Source of the DNA: Clytia hemisphaerica
Taxonomy: Eukaryota; Cnidaria; Hydrozoa; Leptothecata; Clytiidae
Assembly (NCBI GenBank): GCA_902728285.1
Contig: CACVBU010000757.1
Coordinates: forward strand, 346,900-410,899
Direction of reading: 5' to 3'
DNA: 64,000 nucleotides
A model generated the notes under the pieces. The model had not been told where the DNA came from. It did not search any database and saw only the letters and a program-made list of their open reading frames with translations. Both the position numbers and the translations under genes were made by a program. Shown in pieces: positions 11,086-24,400 of this stretch (positions within the stretch are counted from its first letter, which is position 1; every line of letters starts with the position of its first letter).

Positions 11086-12854
11086 CTTATTACAGAGCAG
11101 GAAAGAAGAAAATGCCCCAAAAATTTCGGCTCCGTTTGAAAAAACTCTCATCTCCCGGAAAAGACAAGATTTTGAGAATTCCTATGTTCCTAGTGGATCT
11201 TCTTTTCAAAATGGTTACTAGGATAAGGTTACAGAGACAGGAGTGTTATTAAGAAAGATCGTAGGCTGTAGATTAGCCTGATTCGAAAATAACCTTTCCC
11301 TATGTCTTAAAAAAGTCATGTAAAAAAACAACTTCGAATTGGGTAAGAATCCTTTGGGGGTCGCTTCTCTTCGTCAAAACCTTATGACGTGAAGTTAGAA
11401 ATATACAAAAGAGAAGTAGTGAAATATTTCAATATTTTGTTGAATATTGGGTGTAAGTATTTGAAATCTCAAGCAGGATATAGGAAAGAACAATCTTGAT
11501 GTCACGTAGAGTTGGGTTTTAGCAGAATAAAATGACAAGTAAGTGGGTAGAGGGCTTCTTCATATCTCTCAATCTAACCATAACATAACCGCAGCAAGAG
11601 GCTTTTAGAAATAAATTTGAAAGGTCAAAATCGTAAGGATGAAGCAAGGAGCGGAAAAGTTTGAATGGTAAAATCGGAAGCTGATCGTAATATAAACAAA
11701 CTTTTAAGAACCAAATAAAAACCTCACAAGCCAGTGGATAACGTGACGAAAAGAAGATTAAAATAAAGAGAGAGACGAGCGGAAAGGAATTACAAGGTCT
11801 CGAATAACTCTAACGTAAACAATCCGGATGAGGTTGAGCGAGGAAGCTTTTCTTGTAATTTTGTAAACATTGAAGTGTGTTGGACGGATCAGAAGGGATA
11901 TTAATGATGTGGAATAGTTACAGTACTGTAGTTTTCTAAATGAAATGTTTTCGTTTTCTTTTCTTTCGATGGTTATAATATAATGTACGGACGGTTATGA
12001 ATGTCATGTCATGACAGACAGACTATAAATATTGGAATCAAAACCTTCACAGCCACATCAGATTGTCTATCCATCGGCTAATGGAATATGATATGGTAGG
12101 TTTTAAATCTGACACAGGTGGCTAGTTCGAAGAGTTCTTAGTTTATATATTCAATCATTTTTGGTCGAACTTCCGTTGTTTTGCGTGAGATTACAATGGA
12201 ATCAACAGGCTCACTTAATTGTTGGCAAAGCCTGCATGTGTTGCTTTCGATGAGAATGGAAGAACCCCAGTTTCACACGATTTACACGCTATTTTTATAT
12301 TTATAACAATGGTTTTTTCAGAAAATTCATCTTGAAATATGCTTAAGATATAGGTTAGTACCTAAATTTAACTTGTAATACATACTTCAAGCAAAGATGT
12401 GCGGTACTTTTGTGGAAGTCTTCAGCATTGCTGGGAGAGATAATTATCATTTTAAAGAATATTCTTGATGGTGGTGATATTGACAGCATATTCGTAATTT
12501 TGGGTCTATTTGATCATGAAAAGTCTTAAAGAGTAAATTCTTAAAAAGGTGTGTATGTTAAAAAATGATTTCTTATGTTAACCTGCTCATAAGAATGTAA
12601 CACTGAAAGATGATCATGTGTAATCTACACGAAAGTAGGGAGTGATTGATTTCGTTCTTGACGGAAATTAAAGGTCAGATGGAAAAGGAGTGATAACAAA
12701 CAAGGTTTTGCATAAAACTTGTATAACTTCGAGAGAAGTGAAATGAGATAGAAGTAGCAAGATTTAACGATAAAAAGATCTCGAAGATTTTCCATCTTAC
12801 AAGCTACTGTCTAGAAAAGATTCAGTGCTAAATATGTTAGACCCGGTTTTCCGG
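11086..12854. other. Non-coding interval
   Basis: AT-rich sequence with no supportable exon, RNA gene or clear repeat. The short open frames lack codon structure and splice context. Confidence 0.5.
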
Positions 12855-12942
12855 TATACCGTCTCACTTCGAATAAACGCCCTTCCTAAAAACCAAAAAA
12901 ATTAATAAGCGCCCGGGGCGTGTATTCGAAATAATACGGTAT
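12855..12942. repeat. Short hairpin MITE, about 88 bp
   Basis: The left arm, TACCGTCTCACTTCGAATA, pairs with the right arm, TATTCGAAATAATACGGTA, with a few mismatches. Both arms also carry CGCCC/GGGCG. The centre is a short AAAAATTAATAAG-like loop. It looks like a minimal foldback element. Confidence 0.65.
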
Positions 12943-15900
12943 TAGGAAAACGTGTCGAGAAATCAGGGAAGGTTCAAAGTCACGCATTCAGCCCATTAAA
13001 AAGTGACTATTCCTGTTTACATAATTTCGTACATTTTAAAACATTCACCCAAGAGTAGTGCTGAGGATAATGGGTGCCTTTATTTTATGACATATGGCAT
13101 TTTATACTTTATCATTTATGGCATCAAAATTTGCATACTTAACAAAAATACTGAAGTTTTTAGTTTCAGTGTTAAATTAAACTTTGGTTATCAGTGTTCA
13201 AATCAAGCAGAGGATATTCCAAAGAGAGAAGGATATAATTTCCTCTAATCATCTACTCTTCTACTGCTTTAGGCTGAAATGGAGAACTTTTCAAATCAAA
13301 ATCATAACATGATAAATACAGGGGATGAATTTCTTTTAATGGTCTTTTCGTATCACTTTTCTTTGAGGTTATGGTTCATTCCCTTGGTTTGGATGGTAAC
13401 ATACATATAGAGATCAATGAAAATCTTTCTCTCTAACAGTTAAGGTTAGGGCTCAATTTTTTTCTGTGGGGAGGCAATCGCAATCAACCCTCTCACCCTA
13501 GGTGATACGCTTCCTGTCCTTCCCGGTAAGTTCGTTACAGTGTGAATAACTGAAAAAAGATTTCTACACACCTGCTAGAAGTAATGTATAAAATATAATG
13601 ATGATGTCATCCAAGCATTAATCTTCTTCTTGTGTTTGTTTTGTCACTCTCTGTGATGTCATCGAGCGCGCTAATAAAACAAAAATATGAAGGTTTAATT
13701 AAGTTCATTATTAGACGTAAGAAGGAATGATAAAGTTTGGTCATTCGTTTTTTCGTCTGTAAACAATTAAGTTGCCCAAAAGATGATAAGGACAATTTAA
13801 AAAAATAATATAACAATAGCGTTCAGTTTGAGGTCGTTGTTGTTATTTTCTGCCCGCGCAGTTTGATTATTAGCCTGAGAGTGTCATTTGGTTATCGCCC
13901 TATAACCAGGGCGGTTAATGATATTTCAGCCCTCTGAAGCGCGACGCCTTAGTTTTCTCAGCGCGGGTATGAATATTTGAGTCATAGAACCTTTCAATAC
14001 CGCCCGCCGTTCGAATCTTTATTGGCTTACTTAATGACCGCTATATGGATAATAATGAGGTTTAACGTTTTACATCCACGAGAAAATGACTAATACCTTA
14101 GGTTTTGAGATATACTTTTCAAAGTTCAAAACTCAGAGCACTCTACTAGGATATTTTGTCCCAAAATTTTTGCGAGTCACCCGGTATATATACCTATCAT
14201 ACCTAAAAAAAACCTGAACCAGTTATTGTTTCGAAAAAGAGAAGGGCAATCATGGATAGAGTAAGTCTTCCCTTCATAAATGGAATTTCAAAGATTTGCT
14301 AGGGCACTGATAAGGGCACTCATTCTTTCAATGTTATTTTGGTTGAAAAAACTTAACAATAATTGATAAGACAATCTAGAAATTAACAAAGCTTAAAAAC
14401 ATCACGTTTGCAGGCACTTTGAAGGAAGATGAGAAATATGTCATCAGCAAAAGTCATCGACTGGATGACGTCTGGATCAATAATTTATGGATCATGTCTT
14501 TATTGTATTTGCAGTTGACTATTTGATAATCCAAGAAACATTTTTGTAATGTTTTCTCCTTCTTTTAAAAAGGTAGCTATTCAGTTTCAAAAGGTAAAAT
14601 ATTTACTTTGAGATAAGCTATAAAGAGTAGCAACAAGGCCTATTCATGTCTGGTATTGACGAAATTCAATAGATAAGCATCCATAAGGTATCACTGTACT
14701 ATAAAAACGCTATGAAATATTGGTTAGTATTGCTGGGTATCCAGGCTGATGCAACGTAAGACAACAAATGAACACATAGCTCGACAAGATGGCGCTAGCG
14801 TCGTGAAGAGTAGGAATTTTCTTTCGAAAATAGTTTTTGGCAGTGGGTATTTTGTGAGGACGGACTTTTAGATTTGAAATGCCGATTTTTCGTCGATCTT
14901 CTAACGTCCTTCACACCAGACATGAGTTTTGGGCCACAAGGTTTATGAGTCTTCCATTTCCGAATCTTATCTTTATAAATTTCACCAAATTATAGTCCAT
15001 TCGCTTTAAGTGTGCATTCTTTCTTGATTGATATCATTTGGAAACCAGGCAAATAAGTTACGCTGGCGGTTTCCACATGCAGCGAAAAAGAGTGCACATT
15101 TAACGCGAATGACTTATAGTTTGTTAAAAAGTGAGCGAGATTTATCCTTTAACTTAAGAATAGTTTTCAATCCTACGTTGCATTATTCAATAAATAAGAC
15201 CGAAAAGGTTAGTATGATGTATCTAATAAAATTAAAGTTGTGTTATTTACATCATTAAAACTCGTTAAAAGCTAATTTTAGCTTTGTGAACACAATTTTA
15301 ATTGAGATGCTAAAATTAAGAAATATCACAAACATTGGAAAAATGCTATGCTGCTCCTACTATCTTCTTTACTTTTCTACTTTAAAATCGGAGAATGCGA
15401 AGGAGTTAAAGTCACAGCAAGATATTTTTAAATGCCCTTGTTTTATGGTATGAAATGGCAATAGTTTGATTTGATATTTTAAAGGATGTTCTTCAAATGT
15501 TATAATCCTTCTAGTTGTTTAACTTGAGATGACAGTAATTTTTTGGTTAGTGACTTAGCCCAATTTCAATAGTAATGAATTTATTTATCACCACAACAAT
15601 AGCAGCTAGAGGGAGACGAAATGGAGATTAGGGAAAGATAGGAGAATTCAGATAGGGATCACCACCAAATCATATCATGGCATAAAACTAGAACTCTGGT
15701 ACAGAATCTTTTCTGTGCTACTAATTAGTACTTTATGTTGTATTTTCTTAGTTCTTGTTCTATCAAGTCATAGCAGTACATATTTTGGGTTCAGGTCCCA
15801 GTCAACCCTCTTCCCACAGTTTTCATTTTTCGATATGTTATAGAGCAACTAATTCTAGCAAGTCTCGCCATAATTTGAAATTGTCGTTACTATTTTTTTG

Positions 15901-16082
15901 CTGACGGACTTTGACCAAAAAGTATTGCATATCATCAATTTTAAATCTTAAGAATTTCTATAAAATCTACTCCGTAGTTTTCATATCCCTCCGGCTTCTA
16001 CTTTGAAATGATTAGAGACGGTTCGATTTTTTCCGGTTTTCTTAAGTTATAAAAGGTGTAAAATATTTTGAATTTTCCTTAG
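12943..16082. other. Non-coding interval
   Basis: No complete gene is seen. A possible first-exon fragment, ATGGATAGA followed by GTAAGT, lies near 14252. A single Mariner-like end, GTCACCCGGTA, is at about 14176-14186 with no partner. A small GC-rich hairpin lies near 13895-13925. None supports a full feature. Confidence 0.4.
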
Positions 16083-16191
16083 AGGTCGTGGTTCGCGTGA
16101 TAACACGATTGGAACATGTGATCAAAAGGTCAGTGGCAAGAAGTTCCCTCTTGGTACAAGAATCAACTTGCCGATTTCTCGGGCGAATCCT
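16083..16191 (+). CDS. Possible orphan coding exon
   Basis: This 109-bp segment is bounded by a pyrimidine-rich acceptor (TTTTCCTTAG) and a consensus donor (GTAAGT). It is open in one frame and would encode a Gly/Arg-rich start, then a CDQKVSGKKFPLGTRINLP-like stretch. I do not recognise it and found no partner exons on either side. It could be a chance splice-like pair. Confidence 0.25.
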
Positions 16192-16320
16192 GTAAGTTCT
16201 CGGAGGGATTTTTCTGGAATTAAGATTCTTCCTCTGTCAAAATTGGGTCACAATCAACCAATTCTTATATTCTACATTTTATTTGGATGTGATGAATTTC
16301 AAATGAATTAATAGGACGCA

Positions 16321-16705
16321 AATACACCGTTTAGTAGTGTCAACTGCGCACGCGTCCAAACAATTTTTCCATTATTTTGATTTTAGCGACCGCAGGAAAC
16401 TTCACTCTCCCTGTAAAAAACGGTAGGTAAAGTTCCGGTTCTTGTAAGGAAATCCAGCAGAGAAATGGTAGGTAAAGAACTCCTTTTAGTCATAACTTCT
16501 TCTCCTCTAGATGAATTTTTGTGAAATTTTCAGGAGAGATCCATAAAATTATCATTGATATCATGTTCAAATATCTAAATCATTCTCTTTAAAGAAAAAA
16601 AAATGACAATGTTTACATTCCCCTAACCTTCCACAGTGCTAAAGTGCACATTTTTACCTACCGCTTCTACGGTGGAACACGGTGGAGACTCCTAAACGGT
16701 GTATT
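16321..16705. mobile_element. MITE, 385 bp, with 14-bp TIRs
   Basis: AATACACCGTTTAG at the left end is the exact inverse of CTAAACGGTGTATT at the right end. An internal GGTAGGTAAAG motif occurs twice. No ORF. Confidence 0.7.
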
Positions 16706-18400
16706 GATGTGATGTCACCTGTTACTAAATAGTGTAATGTATAAATTTTCTTTAATTCTTACGTTTAACCCTGGGAGTTTTTTCAAAAAAGTTTTTGCTT
16801 TGAAAAAGTCGCCAATGTGACTTTAAATGATTTAATGTTTTGTACGCATTTTGTATTTCGTACAGGTTGTTTTTCCAAAAAAAATAACAGCCTGGTTTTC
16901 TTGTTTTCGCAAAATATATTTTTCGAAAACAATAAGATCCGTCCTTCGTCTAATTGACACCAGATAAGGAAGCGAAACAATAGTAAAAACATGAGGTGGC
17001 ACCAATGAACTGTACATATAGTTTTTTGACTAAAGGATTATTTTGAAATGTTGTTTCATAATGATGATTAAGAAAGATTTCATTTTTAACATTTTGATTG
17101 TATCATTGTCAGTGATTATATGAAACCGTAAAATTTTCTTTTTTTGAACATGTAATTTTGAATCTCGGGGAAACAGTAAAACTTCTGAATCGATCCATAA
17201 TGGTGGCAATGAAATCTGGTTTTAAAGCATTTTGACCAAAATCTCTGAAACCTTTCTAACAACAAAAATGAAATCACGGGTTTCCATTCATCACATAAGG
17301 GAAGAAAGTAAAAGCAATAACAGTATACAGAAAGATTTGATATAGTTTTAAGGGTATTACGACTTTATCTAAGATTGTATCCTTTCATTTTGATAGCCAA
17401 CGAAACAATTTCGACTAAAGTATAACATATCTTTTTTCATTCGAAACAATATATTGATAAGAGGAGATAGTTCAGACAGAAAAAAGAAGAACACCTTTTC
17501 GACACGTTCCCTGTATACTGTGACATAATAGGGCATTTGTTTCCATTTTTCACAACACCCAAACTATTTTATGTCACAGTTCCAGTTCCTTTTACGGAGA
17601 GGGCTGCAAAACTGATAAAGTTGATAAAGAGCGTACGTTTTCATCTTAGGGATGTTCATTGTTACATAAGGGTTATTTTACTATACACGTGTAACTGGCT
17701 AGCCTAGTGGCAGGAGCATTCTTTTCCTTACGATTTGAAGGTAACCTGACGTATGAGTAGCTATGAATATTGAGTGCAGTTTCCCCACCTTGCATTTGAG
17801 AGGAAAGAAATCTAAAAACTAAGCGTTTTAGTTGATTTTGGTGAGGATGAAAATGTCCGAAAAACAGATATCAATAAAAGCCAAAATGACTTGAGAGATC
17901 ACAACTCAAGAGTCATTTTGAGAGCGTTTTTCTCTCATTTTTTCCTGATAAAAAAGAACGGTAAAGGGCTGCGATGTTTGTTGGTTAAAAAAATACTCTC
18001 ATCTAGTTTATCTAAATCACTTTTATCTACAAAGACATCATTTTCTACTTTTAAATTATTCTTTTTAGACAGTATTTTCTAACCGCAAAATAAAGTCTGT
18101 TCTTCGAAAACAGGTGCCGGCTATAGATCCTAGGGAAAAGAGGGCTGATATTATCAAACAAAATAGTGCGTTAATTAACCGCGGCGAACGAAAATATGTT
18201 ATAAATTATTTTAGCTATCCATTAAAATGAAAAGGAAAATGTATTATTTTCAAAATAACCAGAAAAACAATATCAGAGGCATTAAAAATTCACTAACAAT
18301 TCGATGACTAGTTAGAAAGTTACTTGTGATCAGTAGTCTATGGCAACAAATGATGAGTAAGTCAGAAACAAATTGTGACCTCCTCACTTGGGAAAACGTG
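16706..18400. other. Non-coding interval with two small hairpins
   Basis: 17518-17581 has arms ACTGTGACATAATAG and CTATTTTATGTCACAGT. 17883-17922 has arms AAAATGACTTGAG and CTCAAGAGTCATTTT. Both may be eroded foldback elements. Nothing else is recognised. Confidence 0.5.
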
Positions 18401-18733
18401 TTATCTGATATTCCGATGGCGGATTGGCGGCCGCCCACGCTAAAGCTCTAAAGGGAGGGGGCCAATTTCCCATCGGAGAGGAATGATATTCGACCTTTGA
18501 TGTGCCGTATCATCAGTCGGGTTCAACAGTCCTTGCCCGTAAACCTAGAAATATTTCGGTTGGACCCGCCAACCCCCGAAAACACAGGCTGGGTTACCAG
18601 ACCTCCCGCTGCAAAATTCTTGACGCAGTCTCGCAAAATTCCGTAATGTAAACCTTCCAGATGTTGAAAATGTTCCCGACCTTCAGAGCTTTAGCGTGTC
18701 GGATGAAAATTTCACAATCTGGGTACCAGATAA
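18401..18733 (-). repeat. MITE-like repeat family A, copy 2 (inverted)
   Basis: This is the reverse-complement partner of 9434-9764, about 333 bp, with matching landmarks such as CGCTAAAGCTCT and CCAATTTCCCATCGGA. Its ends read TTATCTGATATTCCGAT and, inverted, TTATCTGGTACCCAGAT, so the TIR is about 17 bp and imperfect. Two copies 9 kb apart show that this is a dispersed family. Confidence 0.75.
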
Positions 18734-19512
18734 GTTGAAAAGAAGATGAGAGCCGAGGGAGGGTAAGTAAACTGTATAAGTGTCGAAGAAAAGTCGTAAA
18801 AAGTGAAGCTCTTCGCGAGTGAATACCAGTAACAATATAACTTGCCAAATCCTGAAAATGTTACGGAGAAAGTTGGAAAGAATAAAGGGGACACAATAAC
18901 AATTATAACTGACACAATAGAAAATAAAAAACTCACACGTAACACAAGGCTCCATGATTGATTTGATACAGTAGCAAAGCATAGGGGATTGATAATTGCC
19001 ATGGTGATAATTCATGCTATCATTTCTTGAAATCTTGAGCCGTTCAAATCCATAGAACACCCCCACTTGTAATAACATTGCTCGTCTATTTAGTTCTTCT
19101 TCCTGTGACCAAAACTTTAATCGCGTCGAATATTGATTGATTAATAGGATGATTTTGGGCTCCTTCCTTCTTTTGGGGTGAACTTCTCAGCACTTGGGTC
19201 AAATAAAGGAGTAATCCTACGCATGCTAAACGTCACCAATTGTTGTTTTATTGATAAAAACGGTTCAAACATTCCATTTGAACGGTATTCATTTTGACTT
19301 TATTGTTTTGGTGATAAACGTAAGATTGCCAATATTTTATTTATCAATTTTTCTTTCTTTCTTTTCTTTATAGCTGAAATAAATATAAAAATCGAAGAAA
19401 AAAAGTTAAACCATTCTTCATATTTTAAAGTTCAAGTCAAACATGGGTTATTAAGAGCTGACAAATTTCTTGGTTAGGAACAAGAAAAGAATCGAAAAAA
19501 ATTCAGTACAGA
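18734..19512. other. Upstream region of the secreted-protein gene
   Basis: No exon is recognised. The last 150 bases are AT-rich and would hold the promoter and 5' UTR of the gene beginning at 19513. A weak acceptor-like TTGGTTAG near 19475 might end a 5' UTR intron. Confidence 0.4.
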
Positions 19513-20708
19513 ATGTGGTATGCGAGAGGTCTCGTTTATCTGGCGGTGATAAGTGTTTCTTTATCATGTGTGTCTGGTATAGCAAGTCTGGCTAATGCAG
19601 CGCTGAAGAAAAATAAGGGCAGCACGGTAAGTTCTTTAATTCTCTTGGAAATCTTACAAGATATTACAAACACCGAAACGTCTAGAAAATATCACGTTAT
19701 TTTTTATTCTGGCATATCTTTTATCCGGCCCAAAAAATTACAATATGATTTTTTGAAAATTGACGCTGGCTCAATATGGTTAATATACAATCAAAGTATG
19801 AATTAGACTTTTTTGGCTCATAAATAGGCGAAAGATTTCTGTAGTATTAGGAAGTTTGACAAAGAAATCACTCAATTCATTTTTTTTTCTTTTAATTTTA
19901 GAAAACAGAGTTCAAGAATTTCTGCATAAATTTCAAAGAATTTTGTAAGTTTATGTATGATGCACCAGCGTCGAGGAGTGACGAAAAAACGGACATCAAA
20001 AGTACGGACGAGGTGGGAGAAGAAACACAAGGTGAAGAAGGGTGGAAAAAATATCGAGATAACAGTGTGGAGGAGATATTATATAATGCGCATTCTACTT
20101 TGCATAGTGGCTCTCCCTCAAGGTGGAGATTGACGGGACAGCAGAAAGATAATCAAAAGTGGAAGAGAGAGTCTGCCTTCTTTAGGAAATATAACAATTT
20201 GTATCGAATACTTCTGCAAGAGCAATACAAACGTATACTATCTTCCGGCGATGCGGAAAAACTCTACAGGAGACAGACCGTAAGGAGTGAAGATAAAAAC
20301 AATAATATGAATCAGGTAATGGCTTTTTTGAACAGGAACAGAAACTACGCGATAAGGAAAGATAAATTGGTTGAAACCACTAATACTAAGAGATTGAATA
20401 GAGCAAGATTTTCCCCAGAAGATTACTTCATATCACCCAAAACAAACAACTATTTCGTTGACCAGATAAGCAATCACCTGTCTCCAACCCTCAACAAGAA
20501 ACGACACTATTTCCAATCAAATGTTAATAGTAGAATTAAAAGAATCCTCGACAACCCAGATTTTTATCCTAATGGAAATGTAAATGATGTATTGGGGAAA
20601 AAGAGACTGTTATCAGCTATTCAACAGGTTATAGAAACCAGCCAATCAGAAAAAAATAGCATAAAAGATGACAAAATGAATGACATTTTACGATCGACTC
20701 TACCGTGA
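19513..20708 (+). CDS. Secreted precursor protein with dibasic sites and an amidation signal (candidate prohormone)
   Basis: Two exons, 19513-19626 and 19902-20708, join in phase 0 across an intron with GTAAGT and TTTTAATTTTAG signals. The product has 306 residues. An N-terminal signal peptide (hydrophobic from about residue 7 to 26) is followed by two cysteines (FCINFKEFC), an acidic linker and a long basic hydrophilic region without membrane segments. Dibasic sites include YRRQ, TKRL, KKRHYF, IKRIL and GKKRLL. Between IKR and GKKR (20544-20597) lies a 17-residue stretch, ILDNPDFYPNGNVNDVL, ending in the Gly that normally becomes a C-terminal amide. Prohormone architecture is known from such signals; that this gene uses it is inference. 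I recognise no family. Polyadenylation signals AATAAA are at 20717 and 20914. Confidence 0.6.
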
Positions 20709-20913
20709 GAATGTCAAATAAAACGATCCCTCTTTTACCTACACCCATAGACAATGAGAACTCTTTCGATGCAAATCGTTTTTGGAAGTTGAAATAGGTG
20801 GTTATAAAATGACACCTGTATTATGTATTCTTTTAAAAATTTCCTTTTTTTTTTAAGTTTCTTAAAAAAGGTTTCTGTGCATCATGGTTTAGTCAAATAT
20901 AAATTGCAAGTTC

Positions 20914-20919
20914 AATAAA
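20914..20919 (+). terminator. Polyadenylation signal AATAAA
   Basis: Lies about 205 bases after the stop codon of the secreted-precursor gene. An earlier AATAAA at 20717 is only nine bases after the stop and is less likely to be used. Confidence 0.45.
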
Positions 20920-21195
20920 TCCAAACAAATCTTAATAAGGACAAAGAAATAGCATTAAAAAGACGTTTTACCCAAGTTCATCAAAATTATGTATATTGAG
21001 GAAAATTTGTAATTTTTACTAATAATTATTTAAATATTGTATAATATCTGCAAATAGAACCCCTCTACTTGCGATAGGTTCATGCTATAGGCGTAGTATT
21101 TATATATTTGAGAATATTAAGAAATATCAATCAGGGAAATTATATGATAGCTCAAAATTAATTTTCAGTTTTTGGGCTTTGGGTCTATCTACCAC

Positions 21196-21362
21196 AAAGG
21201 GGAAAAATTAGTCGGGGAAAATTAATGAATTTTTTTTAGCCAAATGACAAAAATTTTCCCAGCGAGAAACCTTTTTGGACAACTGAAAGGTAGTTATGGC
21301 AAAGATTTCCCCGACTTGAATTTTTCCCGACGAAAACTTTTACCCGACTAAATTTTCCCTTT
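21196..21362. mobile_element. MITE, 167 bp, near the 3' end of ZNG1
   Basis: The left end, AAAGGGGAAAAATTAGTCGGG, and the inverted right end, AAAGGGAAAATTTAGTCGGG, are imperfect TIRs of about 20 bp. A run of CCCGACxxxAATTTT words inside suggests internal duplication. It lies 75 bp beyond the ZNG1 stop codon. Confidence 0.65.
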
Positions 21363-21437
21363 ATTAAGGGCAATAATAATTAAGATGTTCGCCTTAAAAA
21401 AGAACAAATAAATTAACAAGCCTATCGTAATTAACCG

Positions 21438-24400
21438 TCATTTTTTGATGGCCAGAAACTTTTGCTCCATGTCTTGCGGTTTCAAATTATGACCAATGGC
21501 GATAACTTTATTAACGTCCTCTCTGTGAGGTAATTTGTATTTATCAAAAATATCGTATACTGCCTGTACTTGGTGTGAACTTTCAGGTTCACTCTCTAAA
21601 TTCACAACAGCTTTTAAGCGAAGGATTTTTTGCTGTGCACCAGTATTCAGTTCATCATCTGACCATAGCAAGTCTTCTAAAACTCGATCGAGGTCATTTT
21701 CATTCATGACACCATCGAAATAAAAAGTACACGTAGTTATAGAATTGTCTAAGTGACCATCACCTTGTCGCTCAGTCACTTCTAAAACACGTTCGAAATT
21801 CACTTTACCTGTGTCGTAAGCATGCAAATCTAAAATCTCATTCAAGTCTACCTTCCCATACGAGGTTTTGTGTATTTTAGCTGTGGCGTTTATCCCTTTG
21901 ACACGCTTCAAACTATCCTCAATCACATTGTCATTAATCAAGTCTATTTTGTTTAGGAGGATAACATCAGCCAATGCGATTTGGTTGCAGAACTCGTAAT
22001 TTGTGGACGCTTCTTTATTCTCGTTGGTGATCTGTTTGGCACAGAACTTGCTGTCTACCACTGTGATGATCCCGTCAAGGTACAGGTCACTGCAAAGAGC
22101 GTCGTCCAACCAAAAACTCGAAGCAATTGGCGCTATGAAAGAAATTTAAATTATTCAATTTCATCCGAGCCATGAGTAGACAACATTTTTTAAATTTACA
22201 ATTTTTCCAAATCAAGTCAAAAATCCGTCTCTTTCATTATACCTTCTGGTACTATCTGTATAACTTTTCATAATAAACTTGCTGAGATTTTCTTGAGACG
22301 GGCACACCATTGATTTGTAGAAGAAATACTGGTGGTGTCGTCAAAAGTTAAAACCCTGGAATAGTAGGCCCAGAAGCCAAAACAGAGATAGAGCATTACT
22401 TGGTCTTATAATGTCACACGACGAAATTCATATAAGATTTTTGGAAAGAATATCTGTAATATCAAAACATACATTTGACATTTTTGCTAATTGGAATGAT
22501 GCCCTACAATGCGTTTCAGTATCTTCCTCTCTTAGATAGAGGTCCTTAGAGAGGTCATCATTAAAAAAGAATTGAAAAGCTTAAATTCAAATCAACAATT
22601 TTCAAAAAAAATGTTTTTTCGCTTTATTTGATTTTTTTTTCACCTTCGCAGTCCAAGGAATTCAGAATTTCCTTTACAAATGAAAACATTTCTTCAACAA
22701 AATAATTTCCTTTTTCTATATTTCCAACCTAGATGTCCAATAGCAATAACCACAATTTTCTATTTTAACACAGTTTACTGTAACATTCCTGTTTTTTTTT
22801 TTCAACTCTGAACAAAACAGTCCTAATCTACATTTTCAGGAGCTAGCATTAACTAAATGATATTATACTTTAATATCAATTAATTGAGCCAATTTTAAAC
22901 ATTACCTGGGTTAGCGAGTCCAGTTGTCTCTAAGAGGATATAGTCAAATTTGCCTCGTTTCGTCATCAGGTTTTCGATGGCTTTGATTCCATTGTCTTTT
23001 ACAGAGCAGCACAAACAACCATTGCGCAATTCCAGCCATTCTTCAAACAGATCACCATCTTGACCAATCGAAAGTGATTTCTCCAATGCTGATCCTATGA
23101 GTGAGCAAATAGATTTCTTGGCCTTTAGCATACATCAAGTTATTGTGTGCGAGTCCAAAAGGCTCCTTTTCACACGCTCAAAAGTTCTTCAAGGAGTACA
23201 AATACCATAAAAGAGGAATTCAGTCTCTTTAATACAATTCTAAAATTGCAAGAATTTAAAATTGACTTGAAATTTGGAAATTTGATAAAATTGGCTGAAA
23301 TTTTGGTAAGTCTCTTAGGGTCGACTTTCAAACTTTGACTCGATATCAGTATAGCACGGTTATAGTTAAGTATAGCATATTCTCGGGTATCTGACCCCCC
23401 CCCCCTCCGCTTATTAAGCTTTGAGAATTTTTCCACCCACCACGTTTATTCCGAACCCCCCAGTTATTAGCGAGCTTAAGCAGCGGCGGCGGTGGCGTTC
23501 GTGGGCGGTCTTCGTGAGAAAAAATAATCACTGCGCATGCTCAGAACAGGGGAAACCCCTTGCGAAAGCCGTTCCACGAAATCTTGAGACTTCAATTCTC
23601 TGAAATGACGTTCTCTTGAAAACGTGCAGAAATTCAAACAAAATGGCTGAACAAGTTGGAGTTTCTGTTGCAGCAGCTGAACAAAAACAAAAAAGAAAGT
23701 TAGTATACATTCTCATCACAACTTGTATTTAATAATTTCTGATTTTTTTCAGTTGCCTTACTCATTTCATTCATCTATTTTCTTGTTTTTTGTTTTGTTT
23801 TGCCCTTTTTGAAACGAGACAGCTGAAGATTAAAACAAAACAAAATCAGCTTGGTCCCAAAAACAACTTTTTTTTGATTTTGGTGTCTTTGTTTTCTGGT
23901 ATTCTTGCTAGTTTTCTTTTATTGGTCAGCCTAAGCTGAGCATTCAAATAGGTAAAATTTTCTTCTACTACTTCTTCCATCATCATAAGACGGCAAAAAA
24001 AAAATCCGATTTCCCGATCTCACTTTGATTTCTAAACTTTCTTCCGATATCGGGTTAACTTTTTGGGTACTTTTAGCGTGCGTTGTTTTTACAAATCATA
24101 GTGTTTCAAGATGGCGGCTCAAGCGGTAAGTCAGATGTGATAGGTGTTGTGCCAAAGTATTTCCAGTGTAAATCTGTTGCAAGCTTCAATTTCTGTCATT
24201 TATTTTTTTAACTCGGCAAATCAAACACATGATTTTCATCAAGGGGATTCTTTTTCTACATCTTTTGAAGGTTTGAAGCCTTTTGCTCAAGTTTTTTTTT
24301 ATGTTGAATTTTCTGATACTTTTTATTGCTGCTTTTTTTTTATTAGTTTTTGCAATAAAAACATATTTTTCTTGTTTGCCTCTAGGTGGGATTGATGGTG

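Noticed and set aside
14176-14186. GTCACCCGGTA as one end of a Mariner-like element
   Set aside because: No matching opposite end was found nearby, so no element can be delimited.
18594-19078. Overlapping minus-strand ORFs, one sharing residues with an ORF at 9301-9555
   Set aside because: The shared residues come from the two copies of MITE family A, not from a protein family.
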